NCBI GenBank assembly: GCA_018700525.1
Contig: JABITN010000023.1
Location: 1 to 32,294, forward strand
DNA: 32,294 nucleotides
Direction of reading: 5' to 3'
DNA from: Opitutales bacterium
Lineage (GTDB): Bacteria; Verrucomicrobiota; Verrucomicrobiia; Opitutales; Opitutaceae
Part shown: piece after piece, positions 24,822-32,294 of the stretch
Layout: every line of letters starts with the position of its first letter
Numbering within the stretch: the stretch's first letter is position 1
Notes under the pieces: model-generated
The model's database searches: none
Told to the model about the DNA's origin: nothing
What the model saw: the letters and a program-made list of their open reading frames with translations, nothing else
Made by a program: the position numbers and the translations under genes

Positions 24822-26102
24822 ATGAACGACCCTACCCTTTCTAGACGAAACTTCGTGAAATCCGCTGGTGCCATTAGCGTCGCCTCGTTCGCGATTCTTC
24901 CTAATATCCACGGCCAAAACGCCCCGTCTCGCAAATTGCGGGTCGGCGTAATGGGCTTGAAGCGAGGTTCCGCCCACATAAAGAGCTTTCAAAACGCGAC
25001 TAATGTCGAGATCGCCTACGTCTGCGATGTCGACAAAACCCGTGCCACTAAAGGCGCAGCATTGGCGAGCAAAGGCCAAAAGAATCCACTTCAAGTCGTC
25101 ACCGATTTTCGGCGAATACTAGAAGATCCCACGGTGGATATTCTATCAATCGCGGCTCCCAACTTCTGGCACGCCCCAGCCACTATTCTCGCCTGCGAAG
25201 CTGGCAAGCATGTATATGTGGAGAAACCCGGAAGCTACGACCCTCAAGAAGGCGAGTGGATGGTTGCCGCCGCTCGTAAGTACGATCGCCGCGTGCAACA
25301 AGGAACTCAGCGGCGCAGTTACGCATCGATGATCGACGGCATGGCCAAACTTCACAACGGCGTTATCGGAACCGTCAAATACGCTCGCACTTGGTATCAT
25401 AATACTCGCGACACAATTGGAACAGGGAACCGCACTGGAGTGCCGGATTTTCTAGATTACGATCTCTGGCAAGGACCCGTCCCCGAAAGTCCCTATAAGG
25501 ACAACTTGGTCCACTACAATTGGCACTGGCATTGGAAGTACGGCGGAGGCGAGTTGATCAACAACGGCGTTCACGCTCTCGACGTAGCTCGCTGGGGACT
25601 CGGAGTCGACTACCCCACTCGTGTAAGCTACCAAGGCTCTCGCTATCATTTCGATGACGACCAGGAAACGCCCGATACGGGAACCGCTCAATTTGATTTC
25701 GGCGACGTTGGTGCGTCATGGGACGGCAGCAGTTGCCATAAGCGAAGCGAAGAAAATTTGGCCTTTTGCACGTTCTATGGCCCTGGCGGCTCCGTCGCGT
25801 TCGATACTTCTGGATACGCCATCTACGATTCGAAAGGCAAACTCACAGATAAAGGAAAAGGCACGTCCGGCGATGTCCCGCATTTTCAGAATTTGTGCGA
25901 CGCCATCCGCGATGACGTTCCACTCAATCAGGAAATTGCCGAAGGGCAAAAGAGTACCCTATGGTGCCACTTGGGAAACATAGCCTACCGCACTCAGTCC
26001 GTCTTGGATATCGACCCGCAAACCGGCCGCATTTTAAACAATACCAAAGCTCGAAAACTCTGGAAGCGAAGCTACCGTAAAGGCTGGCAGCCTAGAGTCT
26101 GA
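24822..26102 (+). CDS. Tat-exported Gfo/Idh/MocA family oxidoreductase
   Basis: NAD(P)-dependent sugar oxidoreductase-like protein of 426 residues with a twin-arginine signal: SRRNFVK at 7-13 followed by a hydrophobic stretch to about residue 28. Tat export means it is folded with bound cofactor before crossing the membrane, as in glucose-fructose oxidoreductase. The Rossmann domain begins at about 40 (RVGVMGLKRGSAHIKSF), with IAYVCDVD for the second strand and the family EKP motif at 134-136 (VYVEKPGSYD). The C-terminal domain has DYDLWQGPVPE, the WHWHWKYGGGELINNGVHALDVARWGLG segment typical of the large secreted subgroup in Planctomycetes and Verrucomicrobia, and a complete end. Next to the SGNH fusion, which carries a second domain of this family. 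Substrate unknown; oxidation of a glycoside or a 3-keto-sugar reaction is possible. Confidence 0.93.
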   Translation: MNDPTLSRRNFVKSAGAISVASFAILPNIHGQNAPSRKLRVGVMGLKRGSAHIKSFQNATNVEIAYVCDVDKTRATKGAALASKGQKNPLQVVTDFRRILEDPTVDILSIAAPNFWHAPATILACEAGKHVYVEKPGSYDPQEGEWMVAAARKYDRRVQQGTQRRSYASMIDGMAKLHNGVIGTVKYARTWYHNTRDTIGTGNRTGVPDFLDYDLWQGPVPESPYKDNLVHYNWHWHWKYGGGELINNGVHALDVARWGLGVDYPTRVSYQGSRYHFDDDQETPDTGTAQFDFGDVGASWDGSSCHKRSEENLAFCTFYGPGGSVAFDTSGYAIYDSKGKLTDKGKGTSGDVPHFQNLCDAIRDDVPLNQEIAEGQKSTLWCHLGNIAYRTQSVLDIDPQTGRILNNTKARKLWKRSYRKGWQPRV

Positions 26103-26256
26103 ATGAAGCAAGCTTTCAAAACGGCTAATTCTCTTCAAAAGATAAAATCAAGGCATCGTATATTCATCGAAATCAACATCCGGACTATTCTAGAACTGAA
26201 AAGAGAAAACAGGAAATCACCCACGTCGTTGACTCTATTGCCTCCTGTTCACGAAC

Positions 26257-27414
26257 CTATTTAGAAGAAAAGTGCCGAAGACAGAACCGTTCGAGCGCTG
26301 CTAAATCTATTTCAATCCCCAGTCCAACCCCTCTCGGAACATCGACAAATCCTCCCGACTGTCCGAATGCTATCGATGCTAGTTCGTTCCGTATCGGATT
26401 TGGCGTCTGATCGAACTCCATGACTGGTTCCTGTTCGTATGGATTCGGAGAACGGCTATAGGGACACAAAGCGAAAGTCGCCGTAAGACTAATACTCGCT
26501 GAGACCATGATGGCCGACCCCCAAACATGCGGGTTAACCTGGATACCGTTAGCGTTGGCCATAGCCGCAACATTCCTGAATTCAGTGATACCACCAATAT
26601 AACGGATATCCGGCTGAATAATATCCAATGCACAACGCGAAATAAAGTCTCGCGCATCGAACCGATTATACAAGACCTCTCCCCCTGCAACCGGTATTGG
26701 CTGATTCGACTTAACCTCTAAATAGCCGTCAACATCGTTCGCCAAAACCGGTTCCTCGAACCAGTGAATATTCAGATCCTCTAATCGCCGACCGACATCG
26801 ATGGCCGTACGGGCGCTGTAAGCTTTGTTCGCATCGATCATCAAGTAGACATCGTCGCCGATTGCATCGCGAATCGCTTGAACGCGTTTTACATCATCAG
26901 CAACGCTGAGCCCGCCGACTTTCGTCTTCATACCTGCGTAACCAGCCTCAACATACGCCTCGGCTTCCGCGATCAACTTTGTTGGGAACTCATCATCCTG
27001 ATAGTAAAGGCCGGTTGCGTACACTGCGACCTTGTCTCGAACCGCTCCACCGAGCATTTCCGATATGCTCTTTCCAGAAACCTTCCCAGCAATATCCCAA
27101 AGCGCGATATCAACCCCGCTTAGCGCTCCTCCTCCAAATCCTCCAGTCAAGTTGTCGTTGTGAAGATTTTGAAATAGTCGATGCCATAGCCTGTTGATAT
27201 TGAGGGGATCCTCTCCAACGAGAAGTGGTGCAAAGCAATCGTGGATAACTGTCTGAGACGGCGAGCCACCCCCTTCTCCCCATCCCACAACACCATCGTC
27301 CGTCGTTATCTTAGTAATTAAACTGCCGCGTTTATCCGTCCAGCCCATAGACCAGCCGAATGGCTCGTCAATTGGGCATTCGATTAAAAAAGTCTCTATA
27401 CGTTCGATTTTCAT
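26257..27414 (-). CDS. Mandelate racemase/muconate lactonizing enzyme family protein (enolase superfamily)
   Basis: Cytoplasmic magnesium enzyme that abstracts an alpha proton from a carboxylate, usually a sugar acid or its lactone. The 385-residue protein starts at the ATG 27412-27414 (MKIERIETFLIECPIDEPFGW); the open frame upstream encodes nothing like the family. All mandelate-racemase-type residues are seen at nearly the same numbering as in the type enzyme: Lys163 and Lys165 (KTK), metal ligands Asp194, Glu220 and Glu246, and the Asp269/His296 dyad (IIQPDIRY; NPHVWG). Dehydration of a sugar acid, epimerisation, or a galactarolactone cycloisomerase-type reaction are all possible; the sequence does not decide. 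Likely an accessory step in sugar-acid breakdown beside the oxidoreductases. The 240-base gap before the next gene carries a strong hairpin. Confidence 0.88.
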   Translation of the reverse strand: MKIERIETFLIECPIDEPFGWSMGWTDKRGSLITKITTDDGVVGWGEGGGSPSQTVIHDCFAPLLVGEDPLNINRLWHRLFQNLHNDNLTGGFGGGALSGVDIALWDIAGKVSGKSISEMLGGAVRDKVAVYATGLYYQDDEFPTKLIAEAEAYVEAGYAGMKTKVGGLSVADDVKRVQAIRDAIGDDVYLMIDANKAYSARTAIDVGRRLEDLNIHWFEEPVLANDVDGYLEVKSNQPIPVAGGEVLYNRFDARDFISRCALDIIQPDIRYIGGITEFRNVAAMANANGIQVNPHVWGSAIMVSASISLTATFALCPYSRSPNPYEQEPVMEFDQTPNPIRNELASIAFGQSGGFVDVPRGVGLGIEIDLAALERFCLRHFSSK

Positions 27415-27516
27415 TGTAAAGATACAGGGCTCTCGAAATCCCGGGAGGCTTTTGAATAAGTCCCGCCTGAGTCGTTGAAGTGGATTTTCCAGTTCAAATT
27501 GCGGCTTTCGATTCGA

Positions 27517-27537
27517 GCAATACCCGGAGGGTATTGC
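27517..27537 (-). terminator. Perfect hairpin between the PhoD-like gene and the racemase-family gene
   Basis: GCAATACCC-GGA-GGGTATTGC gives a 9-bp perfect stem with a 3-base loop; outer TTC/GAA pairs extend it beyond a 2-base bulge. It lies about 120 bases downstream of the PhoD-like gene and about 100 bases upstream of the racemase-family gene, both read on the minus strand. It could end the sulfatase-PhoD transcript, or be an extragenic palindrome. No T tract follows. The rest of 27415-27654 shows no gene. Confidence 0.5.
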
Positions 27538-27654
27538 GAAATAAGGTACCGAGTACAGCGACACTTGAATCGCGGAGCGATGAAACAATGAAATTTGAGC
27601 GGAAAGGACACGAAAACACGAGTTACCTGACTTATTTTACAGCTTCCAAACGAT

Positions 27655-30006
27655 TCAATCTATGGAGATTGTCTTCGGAAACCCAGGATGCTGCTCCTGG
27701 GAACCATTATTTTTAGGTTCTCCATAAACTGGCCAACTTTCAAAGGACACTTCCCGTTTCCTCGTATTGAATTCCACCATACCATAACCCAGCCCTGCAT
27801 TGCGCATGAAGTCCAAGGTAAGCCGACCTTCCCCCACGAAATCCTCCTCGATGAGAAAGCTGTACGGATTGGCCGCTGCCCAAATCGTTACCTTATTTCC
27901 CCAGCCATCCAAAAACCGACCCGTATACTCTGGCATTCCTGGAAGTAAATTTTGAGCCTCGACGTCCGGACGCCAAGCTCGGTGCGTCGCAGTCGAAACT
28001 GCAGGCAACGTAAAGGACCATCCGGCATCCTCCCAATCATCCACACCTTGCTGAACGAGTGTTGCGAAATGAAGGTCGCCATGCACCATTACCGCACCCG
28101 TTTCGCGGATCGTTTCTAACGCTCGATTCCGCCCAGACTGAGGCCATCCGTTCGAGTCGAAATCCGCGACCATCAGGTGATGCGGCTGGCAATAAGGCGA
28201 CTGAGACAAGACCGCTCTTAGCGAAGCATCGTTCCGTCCCCACTCTTCAATAAAATCCAACTGACGCTTACCGAGCAAGGTAAGGCTCGGTCGATCGAGC
28301 TTTCTCGTATCGAAATTCTTTTCATTAATCGTATCGATTTTGGGCAGGTTTCGCCCACCACGCATCGCGAATAAAGGTTCCATCGCATCGACGACATCTC
28401 CCGGGGCCGATTTGAATTTACGATCGTTAATCAGAGCAAAACTAACCTCGCCAATATCGATACTCGTATAATACGTTCCAATCCCTCGGGCAACTGGAGT
28501 ATCATCATAGGGATCGGGGTGATGCCCCATCTGCGTGTACTCGACCATCTTCACCCAAGTTGGATGCATGCGATAACCACCAAAACAGCGCATTTCGTTG
28601 CCCTCCTGATCTCCCTGCATCGCAATTCCTCCCTTGCCCCATAGATCATTTGAATAAACGTCGTGATCATCGGGAATCATAACCGTCGGCCGATCCTTCA
28701 TGAGCTCTCGAAAGCTCAAGCCCGTATACCAGAACTTCCCCAAATAATTCAATGCGGAACGTGGGACATCCGCTTCCGCATTCGCAAACGAAATACCATA
28801 TCCACCACAGGGCTCGTAAATCTGATCGCCTGAAAAATAAACTAAGTCGGGATCCTGAGCTATTAGATTCTCCTCAAGAAACCGATTCGGAAACAACTCC
28901 GAATTCGAACACGATAGTCCCGCCAGTGAAACCTGCTCCTGCTTCGCCGGGTTAGGGCGAATCCGCCCAACCCACGTAGCAAGTCGCTCGCCGTCAGCAG
29001 CATTCCATTGGTACGCTACACGGTACTCGCGCTCTGAATTCTGATCCCATTTTTCCACTCGAAACAGAGCGGTTCGAGAAAGCGGATCGATCGAATTTTC
29101 AGCGATCGTTTTCCACCCGGAATTCGTTTTCAGCTGCAAGGTTGCCATATCATTCGCCTCATCCTCCATAGGCACGAAAAATGCGAGCATTTTAAGAACA
29201 TTTCGATGAACGGTGTACTGCGTCCACAATATCGGCTCATAAGTCTGATTCAGGTTCGAAACCACTTTGTCGCCGCTAACTTCCCAATCGGAAAACCAAA
29301 ATGTCTGATGATCGATATCCGAATTGTCCTTACGACTCATTCGAGGGACTTCAACGGGGTGGCAGGCAAGAGCTACATTGCCACCAAGGCGAGCACGCTT
29401 AATCGTCGAAGAAAACGTTTCTATTTTTCCACCTGCCGGTTTTGCGATAATACTTATCTCAACCGCATTTCCAGAATGACTAACCGAAAGCTCTAGCTCC
29501 GCGTCCTTCAAAGCATTTACGGATAGCCGGTTTTGCGAAAACCGAGAACCAATACGCAACCGTCCTTTCGTTGTAATCCCTACTACAACAGGCGGCTCCT
29601 TCATTAAGGCTTCTGCATTCCACCCAGTAATGTCATAGAGAATATTGGATCGAAAATCATTTCGATGCCCCATCGCTCCAAACTTGAATCCCGCGAATAT
29701 TTCTTGGTCCTCGGATGCCTCTTCTCGGTCCAACAAGCCTAAATTGACAGTCATGCGAAAAGCGCCATCAGTCTCTTCAAGTTGATGCGTGAGCGAGTGC
29801 ACCTCATTCACCCATCCGCCATGCGTGCATTCCAGACGCCCATCCGACAGTTGCCAATTCATCAGAGGATTCGTCCAGTACTCAGGACCAATCCACGGCC
29901 GCGTGACGTCTTCTTGGATACGCGGGAGGTTCTGAGCCAAGGCGCTAAAAATGGACAGTCCCAAAATAGGCAGCCCAATTGCGAGTATTCTTATCAACCT
30001 ATTCAT
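27655..30006 (-). CDS. Exported PhoD-like metallophosphoesterase
   Basis: Calcineurin-like phosphodiesterase/phosphatase of the PhoD type, expected outside the cytoplasm. About 783 residues; the ATG at 30004-30006 was preferred over the TTG codon just before it. A Sec signal ends near AQNLP (about residue 25). A long N-terminal region (about 30-260) looks like a beta-sandwich with an FWFSDWEVSG strand motif, and a beta-rich linker follows. The phosphatase core has YFSGDQIYEP near 391-400, MIPDDHDVYSNDLWG near 444-457, and MVHGDLHFATL near 667, which supply the Asp, Asn/His and His metal ligands. The total is longer than classic PhoD because of the extra N-terminal domain. It follows a sulfatase by 24 bases on the same strand, so the two are probably co-transcribed and may act on the same polymer. 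Substrate unknown. Confidence 0.85.
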   Translation of the reverse strand: MNRLIRILAIGLPILGLSIFSALAQNLPRIQEDVTRPWIGPEYWTNPLMNWQLSDGRLECTHGGWVNEVHSLTHQLEETDGAFRMTVNLGLLDREEASEDQEIFAGFKFGAMGHRNDFRSNILYDITGWNAEALMKEPPVVVGITTKGRLRIGSRFSQNRLSVNALKDAELELSVSHSGNAVEISIIAKPAGGKIETFSSTIKRARLGGNVALACHPVEVPRMSRKDNSDIDHQTFWFSDWEVSGDKVVSNLNQTYEPILWTQYTVHRNVLKMLAFFVPMEDEANDMATLQLKTNSGWKTIAENSIDPLSRTALFRVEKWDQNSEREYRVAYQWNAADGERLATWVGRIRPNPAKQEQVSLAGLSCSNSELFPNRFLEENLIAQDPDLVYFSGDQIYEPCGGYGISFANAEADVPRSALNYLGKFWYTGLSFRELMKDRPTVMIPDDHDVYSNDLWGKGGIAMQGDQEGNEMRCFGGYRMHPTWVKMVEYTQMGHHPDPYDDTPVARGIGTYYTSIDIGEVSFALINDRKFKSAPGDVVDAMEPLFAMRGGRNLPKIDTINEKNFDTRKLDRPSLTLLGKRQLDFIEEWGRNDASLRAVLSQSPYCQPHHLMVADFDSNGWPQSGRNRALETIRETGAVMVHGDLHFATLVQQGVDDWEDAGWSFTLPAVSTATHRAWRPDVEAQNLLPGMPEYTGRFLDGWGNKVTIWAAANPYSFLIEEDFVGEGRLTLDFMRNAGLGYGMVEFNTRKREVSFESWPVYGEPKNNGSQEQHPGFPKTISID

Positions 30007-30030
30007 CAAATTATCTCAATAGAATCCGCT

Positions 30031-31581
30031 TCACCGATAGTCAGGCTGCACAAGCCGTTCCCAAATGCCAACATCTTTGTACTGCTTTTGCAAACGTCTC
30101 AACTCCAAGGTCAATTCCGCTATTTTATCAGCATACGCTAGATCCATATAAAGATTATTAACTTCATTCGGATCGGCCTTCAGATCGAAAAATTCCCAAT
30201 AGTCGCTCTTGCTGTAATACTCGATCAATTTGAATCGATCCGTCCGAACGCCTCGGTGAGGTCCGATTCTATGGGCGGTGAAGTAATTGAACGAAGGATC
30301 GCTCATATCCTCACGAGAAGCATCCCGAAGCGCCCAGGAGTTTTCATAATACGAGTAGTAAACGGAATCGCGCCAATCGACATCCGCTTTACTGTCCAAC
30401 ATCGGTGCCAGACTTTCTCCCTGCATTACCTCAGGAATCGCAATGCATGCATAATCGAGAATTGTCGGAGCGATATCTACATTGACCACCATTCTACTCT
30501 CGACGGGGCTTGCATCGATCCGTTCCGGGTAGCGCATGAGCAAGGGGATCCGAAAGGCTGGTTCATACATGAATCGCTTGTCGTACCACCCATGTTCGCC
30601 CAGGAAAAATCCGTTGTCCGTCGTGTAGATTACCAAGGTATTTCGAGCGAGATCATTATCGTCAAGATAGTCCAATACACGACTAATCCCTTCGTCGATA
30701 CTGGCAACCGACCGATAGTGATCTTTAACGAAACGCTGAAAAATCCATTTCTTTTTATCCAAATCCGATAACTCAAAAGGAAGATCCTCATAGTCACCCG
30801 CTACGCTGATATCGAATTGCATATCCTTCGCCTTACCGGCGATCTTTCGAGTAGCGTAGTCATCGTTGAAGGTTGCCGGATAAGGAAATTCAACATCCTG
30901 ATACAAGTTCTCGTGGCGGGTTGCCGGCGTAAACGGCCGGTGCGGACCCTTATGCTGGTACACGAGGCAAAACGGTTTGCTGCGATCGGTTCTCTCAAGA
31001 TATTCAAGCGCCTGATCGGTAATGATATCGGTTACGTAACCTTTGAACTGCTTCCGCGTTCCATTTTCGATAAACTCAGGATCGTAATAAACGCCTTGCC
31101 CAGGAAGAATCGATGAATAATCGAAACCTCTTGGAGAGTGAGGAAGATGCCATTTTCCCACAATCCCCGTTTGATATCCAGCTCCTTGAAGCAATAAAGG
31201 AAAAGTCGGCAATGAGGTATCCAATTTCTCCACACGATTCTTACCCTCTGAATTTCCCATGATTCCGTTTACTGCAGAATAACATCCCGTCAAAATCGTC
31301 GCACGCGAAGGAGCACAGAGAGAGTTCGTCGTAAACGCATTCTCGAAGCGAATGCCTTCGCGAGCCAATCGATCCATTCCAGGCGTACTGGTCAACTCAT
31401 CGCCAGCGCAACTCATCTGATCATGAGTGTGATCGTCCGTCATAATGAAAATGACATTCGGTCTTCGGGCTAGATCTACGCTATCCGGCTTTTCGAAAGA
31501 ACATCCCGAAAACGGAAAGAGAAAGCATAACGACAATTGAAACTGACTAGCAATTTTTTGAGGGAGAAAAAATACGTTCAT
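30031..31581 (-). CDS. Sulfatase (type I, Cys-type), probable lipoprotein
   Basis: Hydrolyses sulfate esters of glycans. The 516-residue protein begins with a hydrophobic signal ending in F-S-G-C, so Cys27 is a candidate lipidation site at the cell envelope. The metal-binding VIFIMTDDHTHDQM (Asp49, Asp50) and the classical signature C-A-P-S-R-A-T-I-L-T-G follow, with Cys89 as the residue that becomes formylglycine. GIVGKWHLPHSPRGFDY, YQHKGPHRPF, VIYTTDNGFFLGEHGW and a C-terminal FKLIEYYSKSDYWEFFDL segment complete the family layout. The active-site motif is the canonical type and differs from the CCPTR variant of the other sulfatase in the window, so the two probably have different substrates. 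It is the first gene of a sulfatase-PhoD pair. Needs a maturase encoded elsewhere. Confidence 0.96.
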   Translation of the reverse strand: MNVFFLPQKIASQFQLSLCFLFPFSGCSFEKPDSVDLARRPNVIFIMTDDHTHDQMSCAGDELTSTPGMDRLAREGIRFENAFTTNSLCAPSRATILTGCYSAVNGIMGNSEGKNRVEKLDTSLPTFPLLLQGAGYQTGIVGKWHLPHSPRGFDYSSILPGQGVYYDPEFIENGTRKQFKGYVTDIITDQALEYLERTDRSKPFCLVYQHKGPHRPFTPATRHENLYQDVEFPYPATFNDDYATRKIAGKAKDMQFDISVAGDYEDLPFELSDLDKKKWIFQRFVKDHYRSVASIDEGISRVLDYLDDNDLARNTLVIYTTDNGFFLGEHGWYDKRFMYEPAFRIPLLMRYPERIDASPVESRMVVNVDIAPTILDYACIAIPEVMQGESLAPMLDSKADVDWRDSVYYSYYENSWALRDASREDMSDPSFNYFTAHRIGPHRGVRTDRFKLIEYYSKSDYWEFFDLKADPNEVNNLYMDLAYADKIAELTLELRRLQKQYKDVGIWERLVQPDYR

Positions 31582-31597
31582 AATAGATCGAAAAGGA

Positions 31598-31638
31598 ACT
31601 TGTCTAGAGATTGTCCATCGAATATACTAATGACAAGT
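31598..31638. promoter_or_regulatory. Inverted repeat and shared motif before the sulfatase gene
   Basis: ACTTGTC (31598-31604) and GACAAGT (31632-31638) form a 7-base perfect inverted repeat just upstream of the sulfatase start at 31581. Between them, CCATCGAATAT at 31615-31625 is identical to 24681-24691, before the SGNH-fusion gene. On the coding strand the motif reads ATATTCGATGG, 34 and 45 bases before the two starts, where a promoter or activator site could be. Confidence 0.35.
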
Positions 31639-31700
31639 CTCGGAAATCGGCCGCGACCAACATTATTCATTTAAAATCAAAAACTAATTTCGCAGCCTTC

Positions 31701-32294
31701 CTAAGGACGCACAACCGTGCCATAAGGGCGCCGTACAATCGGACGATACCAGGGCTCTGAGTCCAGAGGGTATTTCGCGGCAAGCTCTTCATTGATATTA
31801 ATACCGAAACCCGGAGCTTCGTTTACATGCATGTATCCGTTTTCAATCGTCGGAGTTCCGGGGAACACTTCCAAGGTCTCCTCTTTGAAGTTCGACTCCT
31901 CCTGAATTCCGAAATTCCAAATCGCCAGATCAGTGTGAGCATTGCCCGCGTGCCCAACCGGCGATGTATTTCCTGGACCATGCCAGGCGGTTCGGACGTT
32001 GAACCACTCTGCTAACCGAGTCACTTTCAAGGCCGGCGTAATTCCTCCAATCTGAGTATATGAATACGAACGAAATCGATCAATCGATCGGTTATGAGCC
32101 TGACCCATTCGTGCGAATTATTGAAGAGCTCTCCCATCGCAATCGCGCAAGAACTTTGCTCTCGAAGTATCATGTTCTCGGGAGCGAAAAGGCCTTCAAT
32201 GAAGAATGGACGGTATTGCTCTAGCTCCTTCGCCAGATTTATCGCTTCGATCGGCGGAATCAATTCATGCACACCGTGTAGTAGCTCTACTTAA
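31701..32294 (-). pseudogene. RspA/mannonate-dehydratase-type enolase-superfamily gene, broken and partial
   Basis: C-terminal part of a sugar-acid dehydratase-like protein (D-mannonate dehydratase/RspA group), running off the window end. Seen are ELLHGVHELIPPIEAI, AMGELFNN, RLIDFVRIHI, then in another frame QIGGITPALKVTRL, RTAWHGPG, SPVGHAGNAH, FGIQEE and a proper C terminus. One base is missing at about 32055-32056 (between IHI and QIGG), and a TAA lies in frame at 32291-32293. The family H-D-V-H box has become H-G-V-H, losing the Asp that ligates magnesium. A few residues are also missing before ILREQ. Together these mark a decayed gene. Its orientation and sugar-acid role agree with the other enolase-superfamily gene nearby. 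The 5' part beyond the window is unseen. Confidence 0.82.

Noticed and set aside
26103-26256. Terminator between the convergent oxidoreductase and racemase-family genes
   Set aside because: Only a long-range AACAGGA/TCCTGTT pairing with a loop near 30 bases is visible; too weak to call.
27480-27716. Plus-strand 78-codon frame between the racemase-family gene and the PhoD-like gene
   Set aside because: It overlaps the end of the PhoD-like gene and includes a hairpin; the product shows no domain or signal, so it is unlikely to be a gene.

Overview
The window looks like chromosomal DNA of a free-living, probably marine, glycan-degrading bacterium of the Verrucomicrobiota, most likely the Opitutales/Puniceicoccales group. 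This is inferred from gene content and not from a marker gene. The supporting signs are two Cys-type sulfatases, exported Gfo/Idh/MocA oxidoreductases, enolase-superfamily sugar-acid enzymes, a LemA plus DUF3137 pair, and a parA-rnc-mfd-surA-like housekeeping block. Base composition is near 50% GC, and most genes have no Shine-Dalgarno sequence (clpB is the clear exception).

Layout. (1) 11-2617: clpB on the minus strand, then about 360 bases without a gene. (2) 2998-3636: relic of an alanine/sodium symporter with an in-frame stop. (3) 3714-8809: sugar-handling genes, namely an MFS sugar porter and a divergent zinc-type sugar dehydrogenase sharing a promoter region with a strong palindrome, a sulfatase, and a frameshifted zinc alcohol dehydrogenase. 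(4) 9007-13248: a ribose-family ABC importer (binding lipoprotein, double ATPase, permease) ending in an L-fucose-mutarotase-like gene, which points to import of a 6-deoxyhexose such as L-fucose. (5) 13292-20974: a conserved, plus-strand housekeeping block of lemA, DUF3137 gene, parA, rnc, mfd and an exported PpiC-type isomerase. (6) 21030-32294: a second accessory region with a class I aldolase, an FGE-like pseudogene with two nonsense codons, an exported SGNH-hydrolase/oxidoreductase fusion, a divergent Tat-exported oxidoreductase, a mandelate-racemase-type enzyme, a sulfatase/PhoD-like phosphatase pair, and a broken RspA/mannonate-dehydratase-type gene running off the window end.

Working together (inference): the exported sulfatases, PhoD-like enzyme, SGNH fusion and Tat oxidoreductase would trim sulfated or esterified glycans outside the cytoplasm. 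The MFS porter and ABC system would import the sugars. The mutarotase, dehydrogenase, racemase-type enzyme and aldolase would process them. A sulfated fucose-rich glycan is the most economical guess at the substrate.

The most notable features are the SGNH-Gfo/Idh/MocA fusion, the loss of three of four structural-zinc cysteines in the sugar dehydrogenase, and four separate broken genes with different lesions in 32 kb, which suggests active gene loss in the accessory regions. No tRNA, rRNA, CRISPR array, insertion sequence or phage gene was seen.
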